In this document: piece after piece, positions 1 through 8,107 of the stretch
How the letters are laid out: the number at the start of each line of letters is the position of its first letter
Position numbering within the stretch: the stretch's first letter is position 1
Assembly: GCA_003193815.1 (NCBI GenBank)
Contig: PSPB01000044.1
Location: forward strand, 1 to 8,832
DNA: 8,832 nucleotides
Reading direction: 5' to 3'
Source of the DNA: Methanobacteriota archaeon
Lineage (GTDB): Archaea > Thermoplasmatota > Poseidoniia > MGIII > CG-Epi1
Position numbers and translations under genes: made by a program
Notes under the pieces: model-generated
What the model was told of the DNA's origin: nothing
Databases searched by the model: none
What the model saw: only the letters and a program-made list of their open reading frames with translations

Positions 1-23
1 CCTCCATTCGAGGGGTAAACTTG

Positions 24-37
24 CGGAACAGTTATAT
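24..37 (+). promoter_or_regulatory. Putative TATA/BRE promoter of the surface-protein gene
   Basis: A TTATAT element at 32-37 is preceded by a purine-rich stretch (CGGAACA, 24-30) that could serve as a BRE. The element is centred about 31 nt upstream of the ATG at 66, so transcription would begin only a few bases before the start codon. No Shine-Dalgarno-like sequence lies just before that ATG, which fits a leaderless or nearly leaderless archaeal transcript. This is inferred from position and sequence only. Confidence 0.45.
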
Positions 38-65
38 GAATGGGTGTGTGGGAGCCCCTCCGGCC

Positions 66-2138
66 ATGAAGCGTATCCTGCTGTTCCTGTCATTGCTTTG
101 CGCAGCCGCCGCCCTCGCGCCGCAAGCGAGCGCGTCCGACTCAGTTTTCCAGCTGAATACCGAAGACCCTAACGACGGCTACGCCGAGGTTGATGCCGGG
201 CAATTCCAGAACATGACTGTGCGGATTATGAACGAGAACGACGACCCACGCGACTTCGAGCTGGAGGTGCTGAACGCGAGCGACCTGAACAGCGAAGGGC
301 TGAAAGTATACTGGACCCACAACGGGCAGGAAGAGCTGAGCGGGAACCCGACCAAGATTGTGGTCAGCGTCGCCGACAACTCAGAAATGGGCGGCATCCA
401 ACTCACGATCGAGGCCAACCCGAACGCGCTCTACGGAAACTGGCCCATCAGCCTGCGCGCGCACGACAAGGACACCACGGTCGACCCCGACCAGCAGAAT
501 CGCTACCTCAACCTGACGATTCACGTCAACGAGAAGCGCGGCGTGACCGTTTCCGTTTCCGACTCGTCCTCGACCGACCTCTCGGTCGATGTCGATAGCG
601 AGGCGAGCTACACGCTACAGGTGCAGAACACCGGCAACCGACAGGACACCTTCAACCTGGACGTTGGCGGCGGCGACTGGGACTACACGCTCGACACCGA
701 GCAGGTCACCCTTGACCCCGGCGCGAGCGAACTGGTCGGGCTGGTCATCGAGACGGACTCCGACGTCGACTATGGCGACAGCGAGTCCATCACGATTGGC
801 GCCACTTCGGTCAACCGGCCGACGACCGGCGAGATGGATTCGACGGTCTACATTCGCGTCTTCGAAGGCGTGCTGCTCGACCCGGTCACGAGCGAGAAAA
901 GCGGCGAGCCGGGCGCAATGGTAACTTTCGACTTCACCGTGACCAACAAGTGGTCGGAGGAGGTCATTTTCACGCTCGAAAAGAAGGACTGGTACATGGG
1001 CACTATCGAGAACAAGCCCAGCAACTGGGACTTCACCGACGCCTCGAACGATAACACCATCGATGGCTTCGGGACCGTTACCGCCCGGGCACGGATTACG
1101 ATTGCGAGCGACGCCAACGCCAACGACGTCGTGACGATTATCGTCAAGGCGTACGTCGGCAGCGGCGAACCGGCTGAGACTGAAATCGACGTGCGGGTCG
1201 AGGGCGATTATGACCTGCGGTTCGAGCCGCTCGAAATCAGCGAATTCGACGTCAATGTCGGAACCGAGATTTTCCTCTCGGCGTTCCTCGAGCTGACCAA
1301 TACCGCCAAGGTGAGCGACGAGGTGCTGCTGGAGGCGGAATGGACTACCGGCGGCGACGACTGGGACCTGAACATTGCGGGCGGCTCGAGCTGGAAATAC
1401 TTCGCCGCGGGAGAGACCAAGAAGGTCTACGTCTCGGTCAAGGCGCCGCCCGACTCGGAAGGCGACTTCACGACGCTCAGGATTACCGCCAGCTCTGGCG
1501 GTGACGGTCTCGAGAAGGATAACGTCGAGCTGAATTTCCGTGTCGCCGCAATCAGCGGTGGCGGCGGCGGTAGCGGAACCATCAACGTCGGCGAGGAGAA
1601 GGAACTGCCGATACCCATCGAGGTGCTGGTCGGGACCGTGCTGCTCATCGGCCTCGGCGCCTCGTCACTCTTCTTCCTGACGCAGCGTTCGAAGAAAACG
1701 GGAGGTGAAGAGGGGGCGCCGGACGGTGCCTATTCCGACGAGTGGGGGGGCGTCGACACGGGCGCAGCCGCTGCTCCGCCGGCGACTGCGCCCGCGGCAC
1801 CAGCGCCTCCGCCGGCCGCGGCTGCCGGTCCCGTAACAGTGGCATGTCCCGGCTGCCAGACGCAGCTGCAGATTGCCGACCCGACACGGCCGCTGACTGT
1901 CAAGTGTCCCACCTGCGCGACGCCGCTGACGCTACAGGCGACCGCGGGCGCAGCCCCACCGGCTGCGCCCGCACCGCCTCCGGCCGCCGCACCAGCAGCC
2001 GCCCCGGCAGCGCCGCCACCGGCCGGGCCGGTGACGATTAGCTGCCCCGGCTGCCAGACGCAGATGAAGATAGCCGATACGCGGCGGCCGCTGACGGTCG
2101 CCTGCCCCGGCTGCCAGACACAGCTGAAACTCACCTGA
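66..2138 (+). CDS. Surface-anchored multi-domain beta-sandwich protein with cytoplasmic zinc-ribbon tail
   Basis: This 690-residue protein begins with a clear signal peptide (residues 1-23: Lys-Arg, a hydrophobic core, then an ASA cleavage site). Four tandem Asp/Gly/Thr-rich beta domains follow at roughly 24-157, 158-268, 269-380 and 381-495, with alternating strands and 'NTGN'-type turns resembling NEW3/NPCBM-associated or CARDB folds. A Gly-rich hinge leads to one membrane helix (about 520-538) followed by QRSKK, so the tail should be cytoplasmic. The tail has two Pro/Ala-rich linkers and two CxxC-X16-CxxC ribbons (C594/C597/C614/C617 and C660/C663/C680/C683). The ATG at 66 is chosen because it places the signal peptide at the N terminus and sits at a suitable distance from a TATA box; a TTG at 21 and an ATG at 36 are in frame but would add a non-signal extension. 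N-x-T/S sequons occur in domain 1. The ligand and function are unknown: adhesion, envelope structure or binding of a surface polymer are possible. The stop lies one base before the tRNA. Confidence 0.85.
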   Translation: MKRILLFLSLLCAAAALAPQASASDSVFQLNTEDPNDGYAEVDAGQFQNMTVRIMNENDDPRDFELEVLNASDLNSEGLKVYWTHNGQEELSGNPTKIVVSVADNSEMGGIQLTIEANPNALYGNWPISLRAHDKDTTVDPDQQNRYLNLTIHVNEKRGVTVSVSDSSSTDLSVDVDSEASYTLQVQNTGNRQDTFNLDVGGGDWDYTLDTEQVTLDPGASELVGLVIETDSDVDYGDSESITIGATSVNRPTTGEMDSTVYIRVFEGVLLDPVTSEKSGEPGAMVTFDFTVTNKWSEEVIFTLEKKDWYMGTIENKPSNWDFTDASNDNTIDGFGTVTARARITIASDANANDVVTIIVKAYVGSGEPAETEIDVRVEGDYDLRFEPLEISEFDVNVGTEIFLSAFLELTNTAKVSDEVLLEAEWTTGGDDWDLNIAGGSSWKYFAAGETKKVYVSVKAPPDSEGDFTTLRITASSGGDGLEKDNVELNFRVAAISGGGGGSGTINVGEEKELPIPIEVLVGTVLLIGLGASSLFFLTQRSKKTGGEEGAPDGAYSDEWGGVDTGAAAAPPATAPAAPAPPPAAAAGPVTVACPGCQTQLQIADPTRPLTVKCPTCATPLTLQATAGAAPPAAPAPPPAAAPAAAPAAPPPAGPVTISCPGCQTQMKIADTRRPLTVACPGCQTQLKLT
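1848..2123 (+). repeat. Three copies of an 18-nt coding repeat in the zinc-ribbon tail
   Basis: The sequence CCCGGCTGCCAGACGCAG occurs at 1848-1865 and 2046-2063, and with one change (ACG to ACA) at 2106-2123. It encodes PGCQTQ in three of the four CxxC knuckles. The fourth knuckle (1905-1916) reads CPTC. Near-identity at the DNA level, including third codon positions, suggests recent internal duplication or gene conversion among the knuckles. Confidence 0.8.
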
Positions 2139-2139
2139 A

Positions 2140-2213
2140 GCAGGCGTGGTCTAGTGGTATGACTGTGGCCTTCCAAGCCACCTACCCGGGTTCGAGTCCC
2201 GGCGCCTGCACCA
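2140..2213 (+). tRNA. tRNA-Gly(TCC), CCA encoded
   Basis: The full cloverleaf is visible. A perfect 7-bp acceptor stem pairs 2140-2146 with 2203-2209, followed by discriminator A at 2210 and CCA at 2211-2213. The anticodon stem pairs 2165-2169 with 2177-2181 around the loop CTTCCAA, giving anticodon TCC (2172-2174), which reads GGA/GGG glycine codons. The T stem pairs 2186-2190 with 2198-2202 around the loop TTCGAGT. There is no intron. It starts one base after the upstream stop codon and no AT-rich promoter precedes it, so it may be processed from the surface-protein transcript. The convergent acyltransferase gene ends eight bases beyond the CCA. Confidence 0.96.
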
Positions 2214-2221
2214 TCTTATCG

Positions 2222-3559
2222 TCAGACGACAGGGGGGTTTTCCGTATCGTCTTGAACTTGCGCAATTTTCTTTGGGTGTTCTTTGATTCCATACATCATT
2301 CGTGTGACCCAATTACGTTTCATTGCCTCGAAGAAAATCCAGCATCCTAACACGACCAGAGCCATGGTCAGAAGGAATACCGTCATATCAGAATAACCCT
2401 CCCTCAACAAGAAGAATAGGCCGATGTAAACCAAAGGCTGGTGGATTATGTAGAATGGATAGACGCCTCGATTCAAGTAAGCAAGATGCGAACTCGGGCG
2501 GTTAAGCAAAAAGGCACCCCAGGAAAATATGGCTAGACACCAAAACCAGGTGTGAAAACTGGTCACAAAGCAGGATATAATTGTCATGTTGGTGTGATAG
2601 AAATCATTGTTTTCAACCCAGCCGCCACCTATGTACGGGATTCCGGTTTTTTTTTCCTCCACCCTCATCCAGAAGAAAGCTATAGTGAATATTACGGTTG
2701 CAATGGTTATTTGTATTCTCGAATTATCTATGAATTCGAAGTATTGATTCTTGGCAATTATGAACATGTAACCGAACAGGAATGTTAATAGGTACCAGGG
2801 CCATTCATAGCCAAAACCAATAGCTTCTCCCATCAAGGGCTTGAAAAGCAAATCGGAGATCGTGAGAAGCAGTGGCAAAATCAACAGAGGCCCCATTCTG
2901 AATGGCATCTTAAAAACCCCCTTAATTGCCCGGAAGATTCGCCCATCTGGATTGTTTCTGACAATCGAGAATATTGGAATTAGAATTATGGAATATTGCA
3001 AAAGACTCCATATAAACCACAAATGTCCAAGAGCCAGGAGTCTGCAAAGCAATGGAATTATCATCATGAAAGTCATGATAATTCCAAAACCAAGGAATGC
3101 GGCCATACCTTCCAGGATACTGCCTGGGAAGTAGCGTAAGACAATCATCCATGTTATCGGAGTAATGGTCCAAATTCCGGCAATCATAGGTATCAGCAAA
3201 CGTTTGGTCCTCTCCTTCAAAAATATCTTCCATGTTCTCCGTTTGAAGGCAAACGCAGTGCCCATTCCACTAATCATGAAGAGGGCCGCAATACGCCATT
3301 CGTGCATCCATCCCAAGACTCCCGTTCCCAGAGACGTATAGACATTTGCTGCATCCTCTCCAGCTTCCTGATCTAAACTGTCGCGACTTTTGTCCTCATC
3401 CTCCTCATAATCCGGTAAAACAAAATCATATGCATCGACATACACCCCAATCGCTACATGGAAGGGCAGGAGTAATCCGAAAAGGATGACGCGCAGCCAG
3501 TCGACGTCGTAGCGCCGCTCCTGCTTCACGGGCTGCGCTTCATCATCGGGAGCTGACAC
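2222..3559 (-). CDS. Membrane acyltransferase, acyltransferase-3 (OpgC/MdoC-like) family
   Basis: This 445-residue polytopic membrane protein has the hallmarks of acyltransferase family 3. The N-terminal helix carries D20, R23 and the expected catalytic-site H34. The segment F-M-I-S-G (94-98) is followed by a basic loop and R-L-L-I-P (about 120-124). H179-L-W181 comes in mid-protein, and Y-P-F-Y-I-I-H373-Q-P near the C terminus is typical of OpgC/MdoC-like members. About ten membrane helices are expected. An acidic loop at roughly 47-75 separates helices 1 and 2. Known members transfer acetyl, succinyl or other acyl groups to carbohydrates or lipids; the substrate here cannot be deduced. The start is GTG (3557-3559), 19 nt after the stop of the preceding gene, so the two probably share a transcript; coding-like sequence continues upstream in frame, leaving the start uncertain. 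From about codon 27 onward the gene is much AT-richer than its flanks. An A9 run (minus strand, 2647-2655) lies inside the frame. Confidence 0.85.
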   Translation of the reverse strand: MSAPDDEAQPVKQERRYDVDWLRVILFGLLLPFHVAIGVYVDAYDFVLPDYEEDEDKSRDSLDQEAGEDAANVYTSLGTGVLGWMHEWRIAALFMISGMGTAFAFKRRTWKIFLKERTKRLLIPMIAGIWTITPITWMIVLRYFPGSILEGMAAFLGFGIIMTFMMIIPLLCRLLALGHLWFIWSLLQYSIILIPIFSIVRNNPDGRIFRAIKGVFKMPFRMGPLLILPLLLTISDLLFKPLMGEAIGFGYEWPWYLLTFLFGYMFIIAKNQYFEFIDNSRIQITIATVIFTIAFFWMRVEEKKTGIPYIGGGWVENNDFYHTNMTIISCFVTSFHTWFWCLAIFSWGAFLLNRPSSHLAYLNRGVYPFYIIHQPLVYIGLFFLLREGYSDMTVFLLTMALVVLGCWIFFEAMKRNWVTRMMYGIKEHPKKIAQVQDDTENPPVV

Positions 3560-3578
3560 TGTTGCCGGCTCGATAATG

Positions 3579-4100
3579 TCACCACCCGAAGGCGAAGCGA
3601 AGGAAGGAGAGGATCCAGAGCAGGGAGAGAACCAGGTGCTGTTTCGGCTTGTATTTCGGGATGAATATATTGTTCAGGATATAGAAATAACCCAGAAAGA
3701 ACAGGGCTCCGAAAAGCGACGGGACGAACAGTGCCGGGGGACCAACCTCGTCAAAAAATACCCATTTGCCGAAGATGCCATTGATATCCCAGTCGCCGGC
3801 GAACATTCCGCGCAAGATGGAAGGTGCTCCCGGCATGAATGTCAGGGGCGGCAGGAGAACAAACCATAACCAGTAGCTGAAATAGGGAATCAGTAACATC
3901 CCGGTATACATTGCTGAAATTCCAAGCTTCAGTTTCCATTGTTCGAAGAACGGAAACCCGCTTCCAAAGCGAAGGCTGTAACGTCCGGAATCTTTCCCGA
4001 GGTACTCATGCATGTGCGCGGTGTGGCCGTCGCCTTCCTTCCACTTCCTGTAATCCTCCTCCGACTCCGCCTGCGACTTCCTGCCACTTCCGGAACCCAT
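3579..4100 (-). CDS. Small integral membrane protein of unknown function, upstream of acyltransferase
   Basis: I do not recognise this 173-residue protein. About 57 N-terminal residues are hydrophilic and charged (Lys, Glu, Ser, Gly, His), probably cytoplasmic. Three or four membrane segments follow: roughly 58-90 (long, aromatic-rich, possibly a hairpin with a Pro-Pro turn), 122-145 and 154-171. The loop at about 90-120 contains W, D and G residues (AGDWDING). The protein ends seven residues after an Arg in the last helix. The ATG at 4098-4100 has a TATA-like element centred about 26 nt upstream, which supports this start. It precedes the acyltransferase by 19 nt on the same strand and may be its membrane partner or an accessory subunit; this is inferred from position only. 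Its base composition is mixed, between the GC-rich flanks and the AT-rich acyltransferase body. Confidence 0.75.
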   Translation of the reverse strand: MGSGSGRKSQAESEEDYRKWKEGDGHTAHMHEYLGKDSGRYSLRFGSGFPFFEQWKLKLGISAMYTGMLLIPYFSYWLWFVLLPPLTFMPGAPSILRGMFAGDWDINGIFGKWVFFDEVGPPALFVPSLFGALFFLGYFYILNNIFIPKYKPKQHLVLSLLWILSFLRFAFGW

Positions 4101-4121
4101 GTCTCGCTGGAGCAGGGCGTA

Positions 4122-4129
4122 CTATATAA
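4122..4129 (-). promoter_or_regulatory. Putative TATA box for the leftward membrane-protein/acyltransferase unit
   Basis: On the minus strand this reads TTATATAG, centred about 26 nt upstream of the ATG at 4100. That spacing predicts transcription starting at or next to the start codon (leaderless). No Shine-Dalgarno-like sequence precedes the ATG. It lies in the 119-bp divergent intergenic region 4101-4219. That region also holds a second AT-rich element, TTTTTAAA at 4147-4154, which has no obvious partner start codon at standard spacing. Confidence 0.5.
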
Positions 4130-4181
4130 TGCAAATTCAAAAAAGGTTTTTAAAGGCGCGATTACGCCAGCCTCCGGCTGC

Positions 4182-4196
4182 ACAAAGTAATTATAC
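4182..4196 (+). promoter_or_regulatory. Putative BRE/TATA promoter of the PKD lipoprotein gene
   Basis: A purine-rich ACAAAG (4182-4187, possible BRE) is followed by TAATTATAC (4188-4196). The TTATA core is centred about 27 nt before the ATG at 4220, again predicting a leaderless transcript. The bases just before the ATG (GCCCCCTGCGGCGCG) contain no ribosome-binding sequence. Confidence 0.5.
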
Positions 4197-4219
4197 CGGG
4201 GTCAGCCCCCTGCGGCGCG

Positions 4220-5275
4220 ATGCGACACTTCGCGCTGCTCATCGGGCTGCTGCTGCTGGCGTCAGGCTGCCTCCACCCGGACGACGGCGAGGCGAACCAG
4301 ACCCCGAAGGCGAAAGCCGATACCGAAGGCGGCGGCCGCACCTTCGCGCCGGACGCCGAAATCTGGTTCACCGGCGCCGGCTCGCGCGACCCCGACGGGG
4401 CATACCTGGAATACTTCTGGGACTTCGACCGCAACGACCAGCACGACGAGATGATAATCGGCGACGTCAACAACAACGGGCGCGCCTCACACGCCTATCC
4501 CGACGAGGGCGGCTACACCGCGACGCTCACGGTGCGAGATGTCGACGGCGCCGAGGATACCGCGACGGTCACCGTCACCATCAAGGACGAATCGACCTCG
4601 CTGCGCGCCATCATTACCACCAACGACGAAAACGAGGCGACCTACCGCCCCGGGCAGCCGGTCGAGGTCGACTTCAGCGCGGCTGACTCGACTGCCGAAG
4701 GCAGCATCACGAAATACGAATGGGATTTCTCGTACGACTCGAGCGTCGGCTTCGCGGCTGACGAAGAGGGCGACAGCGACAAGGCGACCCGCGAGTTCGA
4801 GTCGGGCGTCTTTGTCATCGCGCTGCGCATCACCGACTCGCTCGGCGAGACCGACGAGGCGAATGAGCCGGTGCGGCTCTACATCAACTACAACAACACC
4901 GACACGCGCGTCATCGGCTCCGGCACCCACGAGCACGACCTGCCGGTCAACGACCTCGGGCTCTACGCCGGCGGCAACCTGCGCTATATCCAACTGCGGC
5001 TGGAATACGACGCTGGCGGCTCGCACGGGGCGGACCTCGACCTCTACCTCTACAACCTGACTGGCGAGGAGGTCGCGCGCAACGAAACGCACGATACGTC
5101 GCAGGCGGAGCAGGTCAACACAATCCTGCTCGAATACCACAATTCGACCCACAATCAGTGGTTCGACGAGGAAGGCGAACTCGGAGACTGGACCGTCGAA
5201 GTGGTCCACCAGCGCTCATGGGGTGCGGACCCGGAATACACCCTCTGGATGGATGTAATCTACTGGGAAGCGTAG
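4220..5275 (+). CDS. PKD-domain lipoprotein with C-terminal PPC/P-type beta domain
   Basis: This 351-residue exported protein begins with a short hydrophobic signal ending in the lipobox A-S-G-C17, so it is probably lipid-anchored on the outer face of the cytoplasmic membrane. Residues about 28-106 form a PKD-like domain (signature W67-D-F-D plus the late strand 'YTATLTVRD'). Residues about 107-218 form a second one (W168-D-F-S, 'FVIALRITDSLG'). From about 230 to the end is a jelly-roll-like module with G-A-D272-L-D-L-Y-L-Y and G322-D-W-T-V-E-V, resembling the pre-peptidase C-terminal (PPC) or proprotein-convertase P domain often found on secreted enzymes. Here no catalytic domain accompanies it. 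Four N-x-S/T sequons lie in the last 130 residues. A binding or structural role at the cell surface is likely; the ligand is unknown. The gene has its own leaderless-type promoter, and its stop is separated by only three bases from the end of the convergent PPDK_N gene. Confidence 0.85.
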   Translation: MRHFALLIGLLLLASGCLHPDDGEANQTPKAKADTEGGGRTFAPDAEIWFTGAGSRDPDGAYLEYFWDFDRNDQHDEMIIGDVNNNGRASHAYPDEGGYTATLTVRDVDGAEDTATVTVTIKDESTSLRAIITTNDENEATYRPGQPVEVDFSAADSTAEGSITKYEWDFSYDSSVGFAADEEGDSDKATREFESGVFVIALRITDSLGETDEANEPVRLYINYNNTDTRVIGSGTHEHDLPVNDLGLYAGGNLRYIQLRLEYDAGGSHGADLDLYLYNLTGEEVARNETHDTSQAEQVNTILLEYHNSTHNQWFDEEGELGDWTVEVVHQRSWGADPEYTLWMDVIYWEA

Positions 5276-5502
5276 TCCTCAGTCGCGCCCCGGCAGTACC
5301 GCTCCCTTGCCGGTTCTCCCATCGAGCAGCACCTGCAGTGGCTGTTTCAACTTCAGGTGGCGCACCGGCCCGTCTTTAGTGGCCGGCTTCTGCGCCTCGA
5401 GCCAGTTCCAGTCGATAGCGCTGTGCGGGGCGGTAAGGTAGCCGACGCTGAACGAGACAATGTTCTGGAAGAAGTGCGTACCCTGGCTCGGCTCGACCGG
5501 CA

Positions 5503-5542
5503 GGTCTGCCAGCTGGCACTCGGGTCTGCCAGCTGGCACTCG
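5503..5542. repeat. Perfect 20-bp tandem duplication inside the PPDK_N gene
   Basis: GGTCTGCCAGCTGGCACTCG occurs twice back to back, at 5503-5522 and 5523-5542, with no mismatch. Twenty bases is not a multiple of three, so the duplication shifts the reading frame of the leftward gene. With both copies, the protein after ...IIECQLAD turns into a Ser/Arg-rich out-of-frame tail. With one copy it reads ...IIECQLAD-LPVEPSQGTHFFQN and continues cleanly to the stop at 5279. Confidence 0.97.
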
Positions 5543-8107
5543 ATGATGGTGCGAGCGCCCGAAATCTGCGCCCAGTTTACCGGGATGCCAAGCCACGGGT
5601 CGGAGGAACCCCAGCGACCGGGGCCGATGAGCAGGTAGGGGCAGCCCGCGCGCGCCAGCTTGCGGTTCAGCTTCTCGATGATTTGCGCGGCTTCGCGCGT
5701 CTCGGCGCGGTCGAGCCGGTCTGGGTGGATGTAGATGATGTCACGTATCTCCTGGATGACACCATTGCCGAGCGCCTGCGATGAAGTGCAGAGCGCCCCC
5801 TCGACGCTATCGAGGTCCACCTCGACGTCGACCGACTCCCACACCAGCGGCCGCGCCTGCAGGAACGCGTAGCGGCGGACGCCGGGGGCGATGATGACGG
5901 CGAACTCGATTTCCACGGGGCCGCCCATTCCCTTCTCGGCCTGCGCGAGGAAGAGCTGCGTCAGCCCGGAGAGCGGGAACTGCGCCTGCTTGGTAACGCC
6001 GGCGAAGGTCACCAGCCGTACGCCGGCGCGCGCCAGTCCATCGTAGATGGCGTCATTCTCGGCCGAATAGACCGACCCGATGGGGTGCAGCTGCCGGTCC
6101 GTTTCGGCGCGCGCCAGGTCCAGCTGCACGAGGCTCGCTTCGGCGGCACGTGTCGGCCGCTCCTGCTGCTTCGAGAGGTCGAGCGCCCAGAACTGCCGTT
6201 GCGACGACCGCAGGTAATCCTCGGTCGATGCGAACTGGAACTGCTGCCGCGGGTGCGCCGGCGAGAAGCGGAACATCTTCTCGCCCTCGACCACCGCCTT
6301 GCCGAGGCCGAGCGCGACGGCGACGACGCCATCCTCTGGCGCGGCATCGCCGAGCGGATAGAAGTTGCGCGACCGTGCCACGCCCGCGAAGGTAGGGTAG
6401 AACGCATCGCCGTGCGGGAGCCCCGCCATTTCCTGGATGACTACCCCCATCTTTTCTTCCTCGATGCGGTTGGGCGTCGCGGCGATATACGCCTTCGACG
6501 CCCGGTAGAAAGTGGAGGCGTAGACCAGCTTGATGGCGTCGCAGAGGTGCTGGAGCCGCAGCTTGGGATCAGGATGGTTATTGCTCAGCATATAGGTCTC
6601 GTAGACCCCGGCAAACGGCTGGTGCTGCGAGTCCTCCAGCAGGCTGGATGACCTGACGGCGAGCGGGTATTCCACCTGCTCCACGAAGGTCTTCAGGTCG
6701 TCATAGATTGACTCCGGAAAGCGCGCCTCGAGGAACGCCTCTGCCAAAGCATCGTCGTCCAGCTCCGAAGTATCCGAGTAGGCCATTTCGCCCAGCTCGT
6801 TCGACTCGAGGAACTCGTCGAAGACCTTCGTGCCAACGACCGCCGTGCACGGGATGCAGACTTCGATGTTGCCAAACTCCTCGAGGTTGAGCGTCGGCAG
6901 CAGTGCGTGAAAATATGCCAGCGAGCGCCCCTTGCCGCCTAGCGACCCTCCGCCGAGCCGCACGAAGTCGCTCCCCGCCTCGAGGGCTTGCAACGAGTAG
7001 TCGGCCACCTCGGCCTGCCGCCGCTGCTTCTCGAACGCCCGCAAGGCGTCGAGCAAGAACTGCCGCAGCTGCTCGTTGTCGGTGAACTCGGTGACGACGT
7101 GCGGCCGCAGGCTGGCGGCTAGGTCAAACTCGGTGCGCGCGCGGAACCACTTGGAAAAACCATGGCGCGCGGCGTGGTAGCGCAGCGACTCGCCCGGCAC
7201 GTCGGGCAGCAGCTTGCGCATCTCTGCGATGTCCTGCGCGTGCCCCACCTCCTCGCCGTCGGGCAACCGGAAAACGAAGTCGCCGAAGCCGAGGCTGGCG
7301 CGCATGAAGCTGCGCAAGCCCTTCAGCAGCGACTGATCTGCCTTGTCGATGAACTCGACTCCCAGCTTCGCGGCCACCTTGCGGTTCTCCGGCAGCGACG
7401 ACTGCATCATCACCGCCGCGTCTGGGCTTTCGCGCTGCACCTGCGCGACGAACTTCTTCCCCGCCTGCGGGTCGTGGCTCCCCTCGCTCGGGAAGCCGGC
7501 GTCGCTGATAACCCCCAGCAAGAACGGCGCGTAGCGGCCGTACAGCTCCTGCGCCTGCTCCATGTCGGTCGCGAGAAGAATTTTGGCGCGGGCGCGCATC
7601 CGCAGCAGCTTGTGGTGCAGCGAGAGACCACCTGCCATCAGGCTCCCGGTCTGCTTCATCAGCTCGGAATAGAGCTGCGGCAGGAAGAGCGAATAGAAGC
7701 GGGGCGAGTCCTCGACGAGGATGAGCACCTGCGCCTCGCCAGCGCGGGTGTCATGGTCGACGTTGCGCAAATCCTCGACCAGCTTGATGATGGCGAGCAG
7801 CACCCGCGCGTCGCCCGACCAGACGAAGATGCGGTCAATCGCGTCGCCCTCGTGGAACAATGCCAGCTCACGCGTGTTGTACGCCAGCAGCACGACCGGG
7901 ATTCGGGGCTGGATTTCCTTGGAGCGGCGGCCGAAGACGTGCACTGCCATCTCGCCGACGCGTGCCATCGTGATTACGAGGTCAAACGGCCGTTCCTTCA
8001 GCAAGTCGAGCGCCCGCTCACCGGTCGCGGCGTGGGTGATGCGCGGCGCGTAGGAGAGGTTGAGCTGCTGGTAATCGACCAGCAGCAGCTCGTTGAGCCG
8101 GCCATCC

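Noticed and set aside
1..18. Possible last codons of an upstream gene ending in TAA at 16-18
   Set aside because: Only five codons are visible in that frame, too little to support a gene call.
21..65. TTG (21) or ATG (36) as the start of the first gene
   Set aside because: Both would put 10-15 extra residues in front of a well-formed signal peptide, and the ATG at 36 overlaps the TATA-like element.
2647..2655. T9 homopolymer as a transcription terminator
   Set aside because: It lies inside the acyltransferase reading frame, encoding Glu-Lys-Lys on the minus strand, and the frame continues through it. It is only a possible slippage site.
4171..4186. Sequence resembling the tRNA-Gly 3' end (GGCTGCACA) as an attachment-site copy
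   Set aside because: The match is short and imperfect, there is no integrase, and it does not coincide with the composition boundary near 3480.
4099..4686. 195-codon plus-strand frame overlapping the start of the lipoprotein gene
   Set aside because: Arg-rich out-of-frame translation of the lipoprotein region; its start lies inside the leftward promoter area.
4487..5209. 240-codon minus-strand open frame opposite the PKD lipoprotein
   Set aside because: Val/Arg/Asp-rich shadow of a GC-rich gene; the plus-strand frame has a signal peptide, lipobox and PKD motifs.
5353..5502. Ser/Arg-rich C terminus of the unrepaired PPDK_N frame as a genuine domain
   Set aside because: It is the frameshifted reading created by the 20-bp duplication; the correct frame gives a conserved, Ser/Arg-poor end.
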